Shown piece after piece: positions 35,541-48,200 of a stretch of DNA of 64,000 nt. Numbering within the stretch: the first letter of the stretch is position 1; every line of letters begins with the position of its first letter. Made by a program: the position numbers and the translations under genes. This DNA comes from Paracentrotus lividus. Lineage: Eukaryota; Echinodermata; Echinoidea; Camarodonta; Echinidae. The notes under the pieces are model-generated. The model saw nothing but the letters and a program-made list of their open reading frames with translations, was not told the DNA's origin and ran no database searches. The stretch covers positions 4,904,799-4,968,798 of the forward strand of contig CALNVZ010003435.1 of assembly GCA_940671915.1 (NCBI GenBank). Direction: 5' to 3'.

Positions 35541-36312
35541 AGTACACTCCTTTTATAATGAGATGCTCAAGGCCAAGCCAATCATCTTGATATCCTTTCT
35601 TTGTAACAGGAATGCACTGTTTTTCTGACTTATCTCCATAGTTTTTTAATAGTATTCTGAAACCAAGCGATTGAAATATAGATCTGCATATATGCAGCTT
35701 CTTTTACAAAGTTGTGAAGCACATTTTTACTGTACCGGTACATGTATTTATCTTTGTGATTCATCTGTTAGACTTGTATATAAACACTTGCTTTTCAGAA
35801 TGCTGCACATGATGTAGATTAATTCAGGTCTAATTAACTGTCCTATAATTTTCCATACACAATTCAATCGGATTACCCTAATCAATTAGGCTACAAACTT
35901 TCTGATACTGAATAAGCTGTTTTTTCTGTGAGTGATTTTTTTTTCCTGGTATTTTTCATGAGTCAAAGAACAAACATGAATTTAATACCACGTGTAGGAA
36001 ATCTCCAAGGTTGGGAACATGACTTTTAAAACATTTGAGTGTGGATCAATCGCAAAAACAACAGCTTATAAAGTATAAATATGTATATGTCAACTCTTTC
36101 AGACTTCACCAAAAATTTCACTACTTTCCTTCTGATCATGTTAGATTACATTTTAAACTTTTTTTTTTTTTTAATTATCACCCAAATTAATTTATCTATC
36201 AGTTCATTCATCCATAAATCAATTTCATGATACAGTCCACTACTGCTATAAGGAGGTGCTTGGGACAAAAGCCTTGTAAAAAATCTGGTGTCCATGCTCA
36301 TTATAACGGGGG
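35541..36312. repeat. two ACTCCTGTTATAAC-family fragments in AT-rich DNA
   Basis: At 35541-35622: ACAGTACACTCCTTTTATAA...TTTGTAACAGGAATGCACTG. At 36232-36312: ACAGTCCACTACTGCTATAA...CATGCTCATTATAACGGGGG. Between them is AT-rich DNA with no gene and a T run near 36160. Confidence 0.55.
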
Positions 36313-36451
36313 TGTTTCATAAAAGGACTTGTTGTATGTTTTATCCAACAAACTGTTATAAGCTACTGAAATGCTTGCATCTGATTGGCTGAGAGCAAAT
36401 TTGTCAGATAAAATGTCTGATAAGTTCTTCTTTGATGAAATGCCCCCCAGG
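36308..36451. mobile_element. short MITE with GGGGGTGTTTCAT / ATGAAATGCCCCCC ends
   Basis: The left end GGGGGTGTTTCATAAA and right end TTTGATGAAATGCCCCCC form imperfect inverted termini around ~110 bp. The left end overlaps the right end of the preceding MITE fragment, so one probably inserted beside the other. Confidence 0.55.
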
Positions 36452-36857
36452 AATTGACTGAGCATTATTTACCATTGACATCATTAAAAAAAAGTTGTAT
36501 CTCTGCCACAATACACAGAAGAAAAGAACAATGTCATCATACCATATTTTCCAGGGAGAGAAACAAATGATTTTTTATTTATTATGCAGCAGGAACTTTG
36601 TTGAAACAACTCTGAAAGAGAAGTTGCAAAAATAAAGTGAAAAAGAATCTTATATCTTACTACATTCATGTACTTATATTTTACTAAAATAGGCACATAA
36701 CATTACACAAAGTATTAATGACATACATAGACTGATGCATGAATCAGGAAAATATGCAGATTAAATGACATAAATGTACAAACGGTTTGAGAGGAATTCA
36801 ACTGCACGTAGTATATCTCTTTCCGCTAATTATCCCAAAGGTTGAAAATATACCCAT

Positions 36858-37446
36858 TAAATGAAACCAATACCCAAGGAAATATTCACTTTCATAGGAA
36901 AGAGCATAATGAGAGGAGCAATTAAAAAAAAAAGTTTCATCAAAATCGGTTATAAAATAAGAGAGTTATGGAAGTTTGAATAGTCTCGTTTTACCTTCTA
37001 TGGGGATCCTCAAATTGGCAACATCAGCTTCAAAATGGCCGATTTTATGGACAACTCTCCATTGGTTTTGTACACAAATTTTCGGATGTTCCACGTTTTC
37101 TTTCAAAATACGTCTTATTTACTTCTGAGCTCAAAATATGTCATGGGAAAATATATTTCACACAACATATGTTGAGCTCAGAAAGAGGTAAGACATATTT
37201 TGAAAGAAAATTGGGAAAATCTGAAAATTTGTGTACAAAACCAATGGAGAGTTGTCCATAAAATCGGCCATTTTGAAGCCGATGTTGCCAGTTTGAGGAT
37301 CCCCATAGAAGGTAAAACGAGACTTTTCAAACTTCCATAACTTTCTTATTTTATAACCGATTTTGATGAAACTTTTTTGAAATTGCTCCTCTGATTGTGC
37401 TCTTTCTTATAAAAATGATTATTTCCTTGGGTATTGGTCCCCTTTA
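36858..37446. mobile_element. large foldback palindrome, ~290-bp arms
   Basis: The left arm begins TTAAATGAAACCAATACCCA and is mirrored by the right arm ending GGGTATTGGTCCCCTTTAA. Between them are matching inverted blocks: TTTCATCAAAATCGGTTATA, TACCTTCTATGGGGATCCTC, AAAATGGCCGATTTTATGGA, CTCCATTGGTTTTGTACACA and TGAGCTCA. The centre is near 37150. No coding frame. Confidence 0.9.
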
Positions 37447-38508
37447 ATTGGCCTGTTAAATAAAATATGCCAAATTTATTTCCCTAAGGAAGTCTACTCC
37501 TTAATGCAAAAATCAAATTCAAAGATTTTGTTTTGTTTAATTTGTGGTCAAAATAAATGTTTTTGGCAAAGTGCTAAAATTTAAGAAATCATATACATCA
37601 AATGAGATGATCATTTCAATGAAATGATCTAGATATCAATGAAATTTGTTTACCGCAGTCTCTCGAGTTTGCTACATAAAATACTACAGGGCAATTTTGT
37701 ACACAGTAAATGGTAATAAGGGGAGGGGTATAACAAATTGAATTACATGAGAACTTAAATATATCTTGGTATTTTGTGAGCCTGGCAATCTAACAGTAAA
37801 TAATAAAAAATAGTTTGTATTCAATACGTCACTTTTTACTCATGTTACAAAGGGTTGCTATTATTAACATGTTAATATACATACAACAGAAAAAAAAGGG
37901 TTTTATGTTGATTACCCCCCCCCCTCCTTCATTATAAAATAGAATACACAAATTAACTGATACAAGAAAAAATTAATTTATAAATTTTCTCTGATGACCT
38001 GCCCCCTCCTCCCTCCAAAATTTTTGTTGCCTCTTAACAAGAACTTTTACATGATAATATGTATTTGCTTTGTTGAATAATTCTACAATCATATTAATAG
38101 GCATGGATACATGGCACTTTTTTTTATTTTTTTTTATTCAAGGGAAAACTTCACATTCATTCACATAATATGTACAAGTGTAATGTATTTTTTAATGACT
38201 ACAAGTAATCAGTAAATGGTAATAATGGGGCTATTCTAAGTCTGTTTCAAAAAGTGATTATACATACTAAAATGAAGAAACTCAGTAGAAAGAAAATTGT
38301 GCTTTCATGTGATGGGAATCTTAGTATAGGCCATTTTAAGTTCATCAAAATTTAAAATTTAAAATTTGACAAACAAGTGCCACAAAAAGTGACAATTTCT
38401 TTTGACTACTGTACGATGCAGCTGACAAGTTGCGATCAAGTACTTACACCCTATTCTTGATTCCAGCACCCCTCAGCTACAGATGGAACAGTCCAGGCTG
38501 AACATCAG
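37447..38508. other. AT-rich intergenic DNA between convergent genes
   Basis: No gene. Short C run (about 37916-37924) and T runs near 38118-38140. It may include the 3' end of the PABPN1-type transcript. Confidence 0.4.
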
Positions 38509-38520
38509 ATGTGCAGATTA

Positions 38521-38674
38521 ATCACTAGCCCCCCTTTTCTTTCTTTTTCTTTTATTTTCTTAATTACATTGCTCTTTTATTCTTTTCTGTTTTCTATTTT
38601 AAGCATTTATCCTTTTTTCCTTATCTCTTTTGCTTGTAGATCTTTTTTTTCCTCTTTTTTTTTCTCTTACTGTT

Positions 38675-38754
<80 letters not shown>

Positions 38755-38790
38755 CTTTCTTTCTTTTCTTCTTCTCTTTTTTAATATGTT
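38521..38790 (-). repeat. polypyrimidine tract with 78-nt T run (A run in PABPN1 sense)
   Basis: T/C-rich throughout on +, with 78 consecutive T at 38677-38754. Read in the direction of the PABPN1-type gene this is 78 A, about 420-500 nt past its stop codon. The 91-codon Phe-rich + frame here is an artefact of the T run. Confidence 0.85.
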
Positions 38791-39107
38791 TTTTTAACCC
38801 CTCACATTACTGGACCTGAAAAAAGAATAAAACAAAATACTGCTTAATAAAATGTTTAAATATTAGAAATAAACTACAGAAAATGAGATAAGAAAATCAT
38901 TTTGTTGTATATACATGTAGCAGCAGTAGTTGCTTGCCATGTGCTTTTAAAAACTTAAACTGAAAATGAAATATTGCAAGACATATTTAGCATCTCCTAG
39001 GGCATGAGAATCCATATATGCATGCACTGTTTTTCCTTATGACTATACAATTAAACTCTTACACTACATTAAATCTATCACCATCACTAAAGATAAAATA
39101 AGCATGC

Positions 39108-39160
39108 CCTTTCTTTCTTTTGTTGTTTTTTTCTTTCCCCCTTGCTGTTCTCTTTTTTTG
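39108..39160 (-). promoter_or_regulatory. PABPN1: A-rich element in the PABPN1 3' UTR
   Basis: In gene sense this block starts about 15 nt after the TGA and reads as A runs broken by G and C (CAAAAAAAGAGAAC, GAAAGAAAAAAACAAC, AAAAGAAAGAAAGGG). Human PABPN1 has an A-rich 3'-UTR region that its own protein binds to repress terminal-intron splicing. Position and composition here match; function is inferred. Confidence 0.55.
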
Positions 39161-39173
39161 CCTCCAGGTCTTC

Positions 39174-39207
39174 TCAGTACGGAGCATATCGAACAAATCG
39201 ACGGTTC
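39174..39207 (-). CDS. PABPN1: PABPN1 terminal coding micro-exon
   Basis: Acceptor CTTCTTGCAG|G. The first base completes an Arg codon from exon 5 (AG|G), followed by [10 protein letters not shown] and TGA. The phase fits the Gly/Arg-rich frame of exon 5 exactly, and 'YxPY-stop' is a family hallmark. It lies 6,003 bp downstream of exon 5 and would be missed by an open-frame scan. Confidence 0.75.
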
Positions 39208-42200
39208 CTGCAAGAAGGCATAAACAAAATTGAATTATCAACAAGATACTGGAATATTCTCATACTCACACTATACATCAACCAAATCATTTTTCTTCAG
39301 GAAACTTCTTGAAGTGCAGAGGCTGTCACTATGGCATCCTTGTGGCACGGCGCAATGCTCCTTCTGGTAAAGTGCGTAGGACTTTCCTCATAGTCCCAGT
39401 ACCGTATCTTGAGGCGATGTTCTTGCTACTTCACATTTAAACTAACATCACACTTCAGCTGTTAAAATTTACCTTACTTTCAAAATACTCTCTTTTGTTC
39501 ACTTACAATACATATTTAGCTGAAAAGAAAGACTGCTTTGTAAATTTGCACAAGTGAATACTCATTTTATAATAGTATAACCTCAAATGTATTCTTTCTT
39601 CAAAACCAGCTGAAATATCACTGTGTAAAGATAGCCATTGAAGAAAACAGACAAAGTTGTAAATGTATTTCATTTGTATCATCTATTTTTCTTCATTGTA
39701 AGTAGTATACTTTGAAGGGCATTTAAGAAAGTCATGGTACATCATGTATACATCACTTTTCAAAAACGTAAGAGAAATATGTACATTCGATGAGTTTGTA
39801 ATACAGTGACCTTGCCAAAACTGAACTCACTTTAGTCAAATAATCACCGAAGTCAAAGGTCTAGAGCTTCAGGTCATCTTTTTTTAAATATTGTTTCAAA
39901 CCCTTCATATTAATATTTTGGGGCTTTTTTTGGTCAAAGCTATTACTAGGGTTGGGCAAATAATGACTTTTTTCTGAAAAGTTATTTCAAACAAGTTATT
40001 TCTATAGTCAAATTTGATGTAGAATTCAAAAATGACAATGATTTTTGTGTACGATGATGTCTGACGTCGCTAAAGTGCAAAAAACCAAAATAGTGTATTT
40101 TGCCCATTCATCACACACTTTATAGGTATAAACCGGTTTTATTTTGTTTCTTTATGGATTTTGATGGTTTAAAAGCTCAAATCTGACAATTTTATCATGA
40201 CCAAATGTACCTAGTATGGTTATAGGTGTAAATTAGTGATTTTGATACGAGGTGATTTTTGCTCGATATTGACTGAAACTAACTACCAAACTACACTAAC
40301 AGTCAACTTAGGTAGGATTAATCATGTTGGATTAATCATGTTGGGTTCCCTGACACCCAAAAGACATATAAAAACGCAATAAAAGTGGTTTATATGTATA
40401 AAAAGTATGATAATTGGGCATAACACGCTATTTTGGCGGCCATTTTGGTTTTTTGCACTTTAGCGACGTAAGACGTCATCGTATGCAAAAATAATTGTCA
40501 TTTTCAGTTTCTACGTCGAATTTTACTATAGAAACAACTTGTTTGAAAAAAAAAGTTGAGATTCGCCCAACCCTACTATTACTTCATTCCCAACTGATTA
40601 AACGGAGGAAGTTTAACTGTATCATACTAGTAGGCAAACTATTTTCCATGGGAGTAACCCTCACAATGAAAGTACACATTTCTCTTTTTGCAAGAAAATT
40701 GAAGCTACCAAACGTACAAACATATATTTCAACATTCAATCGTTTGTTGCGACATCCCTTCAACAGCATAAGAGGTTAACGTCCATGTAGTGTACAATGT
40801 ACGTCTCTTTTGTTACTCACACTTTTGTTTGCCCAGCAAATATCTGATACACTTTTGACAAGATTTCATTTCAGAATGATGATTGATGGTGCTTCAAGTT
40901 TTAAATTAGTACACAATAGATATGTAATGAATATTAGAAGCATGGTATTACTTTCTAATCTTATAGGCAATCAAGTAAATTTGATAACCCCTAACCACAT
41001 ATCATTATCAAATTCATCATCATAGTTAAATGAAAAATAATAAAATCCTCTGGATTAGAGTCAGAACTTTTATTTACCTACTTATTTTATCACCATTTTT
41101 TTTATAATCTCTCCAAGCCCGATGACAATAATATTAATATTGAAAATTTATACCGTGCCATGTTTGTTGGAATTTACTCTCCTGGTGCATGTGAGAATTT
41201 ATTTGATTAAACCAATGAGATATTGAGTAACAACCAATCCTGACAAAATTATCTCTGTTTGGTCTATAAAATGGTCTAAATTAGGTCTTCTCATTGTAAC
41301 TCCATACATTTAAGTGCCTTCACTGGTCATTTCACAGCAACAAAACATGTTCTTATTTATCTCAAAGTTAGTGATTTCTTATAAAGGAAGACCAATAAGG
41401 CTAACAATATATAATATTTACAATTCCTTGACTATTCAATACAAATGCATCCATATTTAAACAGCATGCAAACATCAACTTGTTTCAGACAAATACACTA
41501 CTAATGCTGTTTCCAGGGATTTCAACTGGATCTAATTCTGGTTACCACAAAAAAAGGAATTACAGGCTAGTGCCAAATTACCCAACGTCTTCTATCATCA
41601 ATGAAATTAAACAACATGACAAACAGTCTACTGCTATGTAACGTCAGACCGACAGTGAAAAACAAATATAAACGGTATCATTTCAAGTTTTATCTGAGCA
41701 CATCCTGAAACTTCTCATGTAAAACAAGGATTTTATGAATCATCTTTGCTGAACAAAGCACCTCTATAAAAACATCTTGTGTTACATGACTGTATTTGTT
41801 GGCGTAAACTTCACAAAATAAAAAAAAATCCCTGATTAACTTTTAAAATAATTCTAATAAAATGAAACTAAAATTTCATTGAGGAAAGCCAATTAAAATG
41901 AAATCTCGTTGCACTGAACACTTTGCTTGGTAATGTACGTTTAAAATCAGGACTGGAATAATTGCAATGTTATTCATTGCTTATGATAAAAGTAATGGAC
42001 TGTCTTTCCAAATGTTATAGATGCTTTTACAACATGTCTCAACTTTTATATGACACTACCATTAAAAGAGGCTTGCATCACAAAAATACAGCTTGGGAAA
42101 TAATTTGTAGACCACTTTCTTACTAACATCCCATACAGTTTGGTCTCATAATTATTTCCAAAGCTGTTATTGGTTACAGAGATGTTTTACAGAACATTTT

Positions 42201-45200
42201 ACCTGTACACTAGTTCTACAATGTCGCTGTAAACAATTATATATCTAGGCATATATGCAAAGAAAAATCTATTACTAACAATTGTGATTATAAATAATAA
42301 TTGAGAAAGAAAAACTATAAATATATCTTTTTAAAAAGTATAGGCTACTGTAAAGTAAAAGAAACTAATATTTTCAGAAAACATTTCATCTGAATGTCAA
42401 CAACATCACTTTAAACAAAATCATATAATTCTAACAAAGTATCAATTTAATGACTACTATTTTGAATGAATTACGTTTTTGGGAAAAGAAGACTGAAGCT
42501 AAAAATATATTGAAGAAAGTTAATATAAGTGTCAAGTAAGACAAGTGGTATTTATAAAAGTAAATACAAGATTTAATCTCTAAATACTCTTCATAATTAT
42601 AGAATTGATGTTATTTGCACAAGTTGCTCATTGGGATGCAAATATCGTTATATCTTTATGATTTGTATTCATGAATAATCATGAGCTGTAGCATTGGACT
42701 ATATCAACCCTGTTACATTGTCATTCTCATAGACTTCTGGCTCGCTACGTTACAAAAAATATATACGCCTCCTTGGCACTGCCGGTAAGAAGCTGGACTA
42801 GGTTTCATCCAGGACACAATATACATTATATCATTAATACTTGACATATCGAGTCTAATCGCAACCTACCATTTAGCAGATTACTTGTTTTGATTTTACT
42901 TAATTTGACTTCAAATTCTGTAGTTTGTATCAAACAAACCACAAATTATGTTGATATTAAACAGATTCTTTGACAAAACAATAATGATGTGTGAAATAAT
43001 TTGAGGTAGGGGGTAAGTTGGTTATTCTAAGATTCTAGGTATAGACTTCAGCCCTTTCATTCCCTAAAGTGAATCTTAATAAGATGTACTGGTAACTCAG
43101 CATATGATACTAGGGGGCAAATAAAGAAAAAAATATATTTACTTATGTTACAAACCGTTTCACCTTTACAAATGAATTACATTTTGTAACTATGAGAATC
43201 ATAAATTGACCATCCTAAATACCCAAGAGTGTCTGTCCCCAAATGATGTAAACAAGCAAAACTGGATCATGTATATAACTTGTAAATCTATGCCGTGAAA
43301 TTTTATTTAATGATGTTTCAATATTCCTACTCATTACAGATAAATGTACAGACACATTCAGCACAAAAAAGCTTTTCAAGAAAGGTCATTACAAATTTAC
43401 CAGTATTACCACGTAATATCTCATATTGTATATACGGTTGTTGGGATCATTCATTTGCCATCAATATAATCAATATATTTGACAGATTATTAAAGAGATA
43501 CAATGTCTTGCATAAAGTGGGAATGCCAGTTGCTTTCATCCTTTTGACTCGATAGAAGCCCTGACATGTCACTGCCCCATACATGCTCCAAAAACCACAC
43601 ATGGGAAGGTGTTAGGACCTGAAAAATGGCATTTCCAACATCTAACTTCTCCTCGTTGTTTGAACCAACAGGCAGCGATTAACCTTTTAGTAACTCTCAA
43701 TCAATCGTAGAGGGATGGAGTAACTACATGGAGGCTAACAAAAACTGAGCTGTATGACCCTACATGCTTGCAGTGCATGTAATTACTATCTACAGGAAAC
43801 CAATTCAAAATTAATTTCTTATGTATTGTTTAGTACACCATAGTAAAGCAGCTTGTAATTTTAGTTTTTCTTGCTTCAAGAGGTATAAAACACATCACTT
43901 TTGGCAGGTACATATACCGGTAGCTCCAAGGAGTAAGCTTTTTTTTTTTTTTTTTTTTTTTTATTTTAAACACCATCTAAAGGGTTAACCATCTTCAGGG
44001 GATACCTTGTGGTTTCAGAGAATGGTAACAGCCAGATAGACCACGGAGCCGATAGACCACGGAGCCGATAGATCGCAAGGCAAATACCAGGTCAAGATGA
44101 CCTAGGACACTGGGTCACGATATCCTAGGATTGCATTTTGCTGTATGCCCCAAGCCTAATCCTAGAACACTGCCCACGGACTATAGGGATGACCCAGATA
44201 TCTTATTGAAGGTTAACAAATACATTTATATGTCTTTACATGTATATAATCCAAAAAATGGTACATTGCAAATAAACATTATTATACAAATTATTCAAGT
44301 AATGCCTCAAAATGCTTCAATTCAATTCAACTCTATGTACAACTACACACCTGTAACTTGTCACCCATTGGCAGTCAAAATTTGAATCGCATTATATCAA
44401 ATGATCGGTAGGTTGTTCATTCATGCATACACCAATCTTTACCACTGACTAAGTCATTATATAAAATTCATTACTAGAAACTAAGCTTCATATACATGTA
44501 CAAAGCCCTTGATTGAATCAAATCTTGACTCTTTTGCAAGATCTCACATTTTTTGGAAAAATAGAAGCTCACTATCAAACAGTTAACTATCATAATATAT
44601 TTGTGGCTTCAGTGCTGTAGAAATTTAGTATCATTCTAATGACATTGCCACAACATTATTTTTTGCTTATTTATTGACTCCATGTTGGCATTATTTGGCA
44701 AAGTAGAAAGTACAAATTCAATGAAAGAAAGAAGTGTAAGGCTCAAAGATAAATTCTACTTTCACTAGAAAAGTGCTTTTGTAGAATATATTTTACAGAA
44801 CAAAAATTTTTTATGTAATAATACCTGAATCTTACTTTCTTTGTTCAAAAACAGTCGGGATCAAAATATCCAAGAAAATATCAGTTTCTTAATAATAATG
44901 CAGAAAAACAAATGTATGCATCAGTCAGGTGTAAGAATATTTCCCCTCCTAAATTTTAGACTACTAAGTGTCATATTTCTGTCAGGGAGATAAAAAGTAA
45001 CTTCATGACATAATTAAATACTATAAAATAATATTACTTTAGGACATGTCAAAAGCTCAACTTGGTTTAAACATACTACGTATAAATGTTAAAATCGATA
45101 CATTGTAAATCAGACTTTCATGACACAAAATAAAGTGATCTCTGTACTAGCCAGTACTGCCACACTACAGGCTCTAGTCAGGTCATGAGGTGGCAGGTTT

Positions 45201-48200
45201 AGCAACCCACCTAAATCTGGGCCTCGACGCCCTGTAGAAACCTCCACCGCCACCACCACCGTATCCGCCACCTCCATACGGCGACTGTCCATAGCGACCT
45301 CTACCTCTGCCCCCTCTGCCTGGTAGCCCCCTCGTGGTGGACGATCCGTGGTGCTGATACCAGGACGGTTGGTTCGCTTTGCGTTCACCTGAAAGATTCG
45401 GTTTATTATGACTTTACCAAAGATTCTGTTTATATAAAAGTGAATATGTGACCCGACAGTTTAAAACACACACACAAAAAACACAATTCTCACTTTCCCA
45501 TTTTCCTCCATTTTTAAATTATTGTTGAATATTACTCAGCATTTTTCTTTCAAAATTGATAGGCAGTTAGAAACTTACCTGGGATATGAAATAATTATAA
45601 ATCTTTCCTTACTAGAACTCAATTTCATTTTTAACATACGCTTGAGTTGTGGTTATGAAGAAAGATAATGAATCACAGAATCAAAAGAGGTTTACACTGG
45701 CTAGAAAAGGTAGTACACATTTGTATTTGACTGACCTGTCCAATACTTACGAAGAACTGAAGTCATGCATATAACACATAAACATATGTAGGGGGGGGGG
45801 GTGATACACAAAGAGCTAAAATTAAAGTTGCACTTCAATTCTAAGCGCATATACGCAGTCTCATTGAGAGACCTCTCAATGGCGCACATCCCTCAGCAAT
45901 GACCAATGAGCTGATGCGTAATATACTGCATGCAACTAGGAATTTAGGGGCGACTTTAAGTCTTCTAACTCTTTGTGAAACACCCCCTGGTGTGAGTATG
46001 TATGGAAAAATCTGAGGCACCACTTTGGTTTTGGCTACAAGAAGTTGAGCTTATTCTACTTACCCTAATCTGTCTGCCCTTGAAGAGAGATGTATTCAGT
46101 GTACAGGCTGTATCAACAGAGTCTTTCTCTACAAACTCTACATATGCAAATCTGTACAAATAACAATAACACTTCAGTGAAAACTCAATGACATTCACAT
46201 CTGTTCATAGCTAGGCGTGAACATTGAAAGGTATTGTGAAACAGTAATACACTAGTCTAAGCAAGGTGGGTACGAATCTTCATTATTCATATTTATTGAG
46301 AAAATACATTTACACTTATACTACTGTGTTAGGCGCTAGTCAGAACCTTCCACCACACTGTAAAATGTCACCCTAACTTGTCCCATAAGAAATATTAAGC
46401 TACTTTGTAGGCTACAAGTCATATGTGGCCTGGTAACAGGTAACGTAACATGCTGAAACGGTAGAAAAGACAGAATTTTAAAGCTCAAGTGCCACAAAAG
46501 CTGGAAAAACATTATTCTTGGAGAAGGCTGTTTACCCGGTATTCTCAAGTCATAATGAAAAAAAGATATTTCATTTGTACTTGCAGTGCACTTCTACTTC
46601 TGTTCACTTCTACTATAAACAAAAAGCCTGAAAACACAAAATATCGAGGGAGCGTGACAAAACATTCTACCATGCAACCAACGAAATGTTCTGCCAAGAG
46701 CCTGAATGGCATTAAAGGGCCCTGAAACCAGCGAACTCTGGTTAACGCCATCTATGTCTTCTCCCATTTACACATAAACACAATTCCATCCCACACATGG
46801 TTCATCAGATTAATGCCCCTCATGTGTTACAAAAGTTGTGCAGGGGTGAATGGGAGAAGATGAAGATGGCGTTTGCTGGTTTCAGGGCCCTTTAATATTC
46901 AGTTAAATATCTACCCTTTAGGATGTCCAGTGAATTTATCACACAAGATAGTAACTCTGTTTATAGGTCCACAGCCATGAAAGTGAGCTTCTAATTCCTC
47001 CGCTGTTGCTTGATAATCAACCTGTAGGGTCAAAATCATGAGACATTAATTCACACATTAAATCAATGATTTCAAAATACAGTATGGAATTAGTTTCTTT
47101 GTATTGACGATTCAATTCATTTCTTAAGAGTAAAGGTTCATAAACATGTCTTATGTAAGGTCTGGTACCGGGAGTGAACAATTACAAGAGTAGGGCTGTA
47201 AAACAAAGGTGCATTGTTATCATTTCATATCAACTTGCAGTATAGTTTACATCAACCAAATGATAAAAACCAGCTAAAAAATGTATACTTCACAGGTCTG
47301 AAAAACACTTACATTTACAAATTTGCACACATGGGCATGTAGTCTGGTCTTAATCAATCATGGTCCATACAAGATCGATTCAGATCATGACAAAACGAAA
47401 AGCTTAGTTTATTGATCAAGTAATCATTCTATTTGTGAATAATTTTGCATGCAAAACTAAATTGATATCTACTTAAACATATGAACACTTGGCAGTAATA
47501 TTGTTGGATTCTGTTAGAATTTATTTTTTGATCACTACCAGAGCTCAGTCTCATCTTTCTCTCCTTACATTTCCAACATAGACGGATCTGTTATCAACCT
47601 CTCCCTTCTCTTCCAGTGATAGATGAGCAGCAGCTTGGGCTGGAGGAGGGGAACTAAGGTTCATCTGTTTATCCACTTCATTCTGCATTTCCTTTAGTTT
47701 TTCTGCCTCTTCTTCCATCTCACGCACGCGGGCTTTGATCGCCTCCAGTTCCTAGGAAACAGGACATTATTTCATCAATTATTTTCTACCCATAGTTGTA
47801 TTTTGTTTAAATGAATTGTCACAGATAAATGTGCATTCTCCAATGAACAAAGACACAAAGACAAAGACGCTTATTTTTTCTTTCACTTTTTCAGGGAATG
47901 GACAGTGCTATGACAAACATTTAAACCAAACAGAAGGGAAAAGAAGACATACATGAACACATGTACACATATGTCAAACCCATTTTAAAAAATTCAATTT
48001 TCTCTCAGAGAGACAACAAAATGATTTTTTTTCCCCTTAATGGTGGTGAATATTTGTCCTGGGCTTGTCGTTATATAAATTCACAACTTACATTGTGTCT
48101 TTCTGTCCAAAGTGTACATGTATGGTTTAACGAAGAGTTTTTGTCAATTTATTGCATGTTCATGAATCACAACTACTGCAAAAAAAAAAAAAAAATTTAT

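Larger units (their letters stand above)
39208..45210 (-). other. PABPN1: PABPN1 terminal intron (6 kb)
   Basis: Donor AG|GTGGGT at 45210, acceptor TTGCAG at 39208. Retention gives a short alternative C-terminus (WVAKPATS) with stop at 45183-45185. Contents: a foldback at 39949-40573, a T run at about 43938-43962, a small tandem repeat at 44034-44072, and otherwise AT-rich DNA with no gene. Open frames of 60-94 codons inside have no recognisable domain. Confidence 0.7.

Noticed and set aside
38509-38784. Phe-rich 91-aa protein
   Set aside because: Translation of a 78-nt T run in a polypyrimidine tract; no start context or homology.
45110-45388. 92-codon Val/Gly frame as the true PABPN1 C-terminus
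   Set aside because: After RPPRGG it loses all similarity to the family; the alternative frame gives the expected RGG tail and joins the terminal exon in phase.
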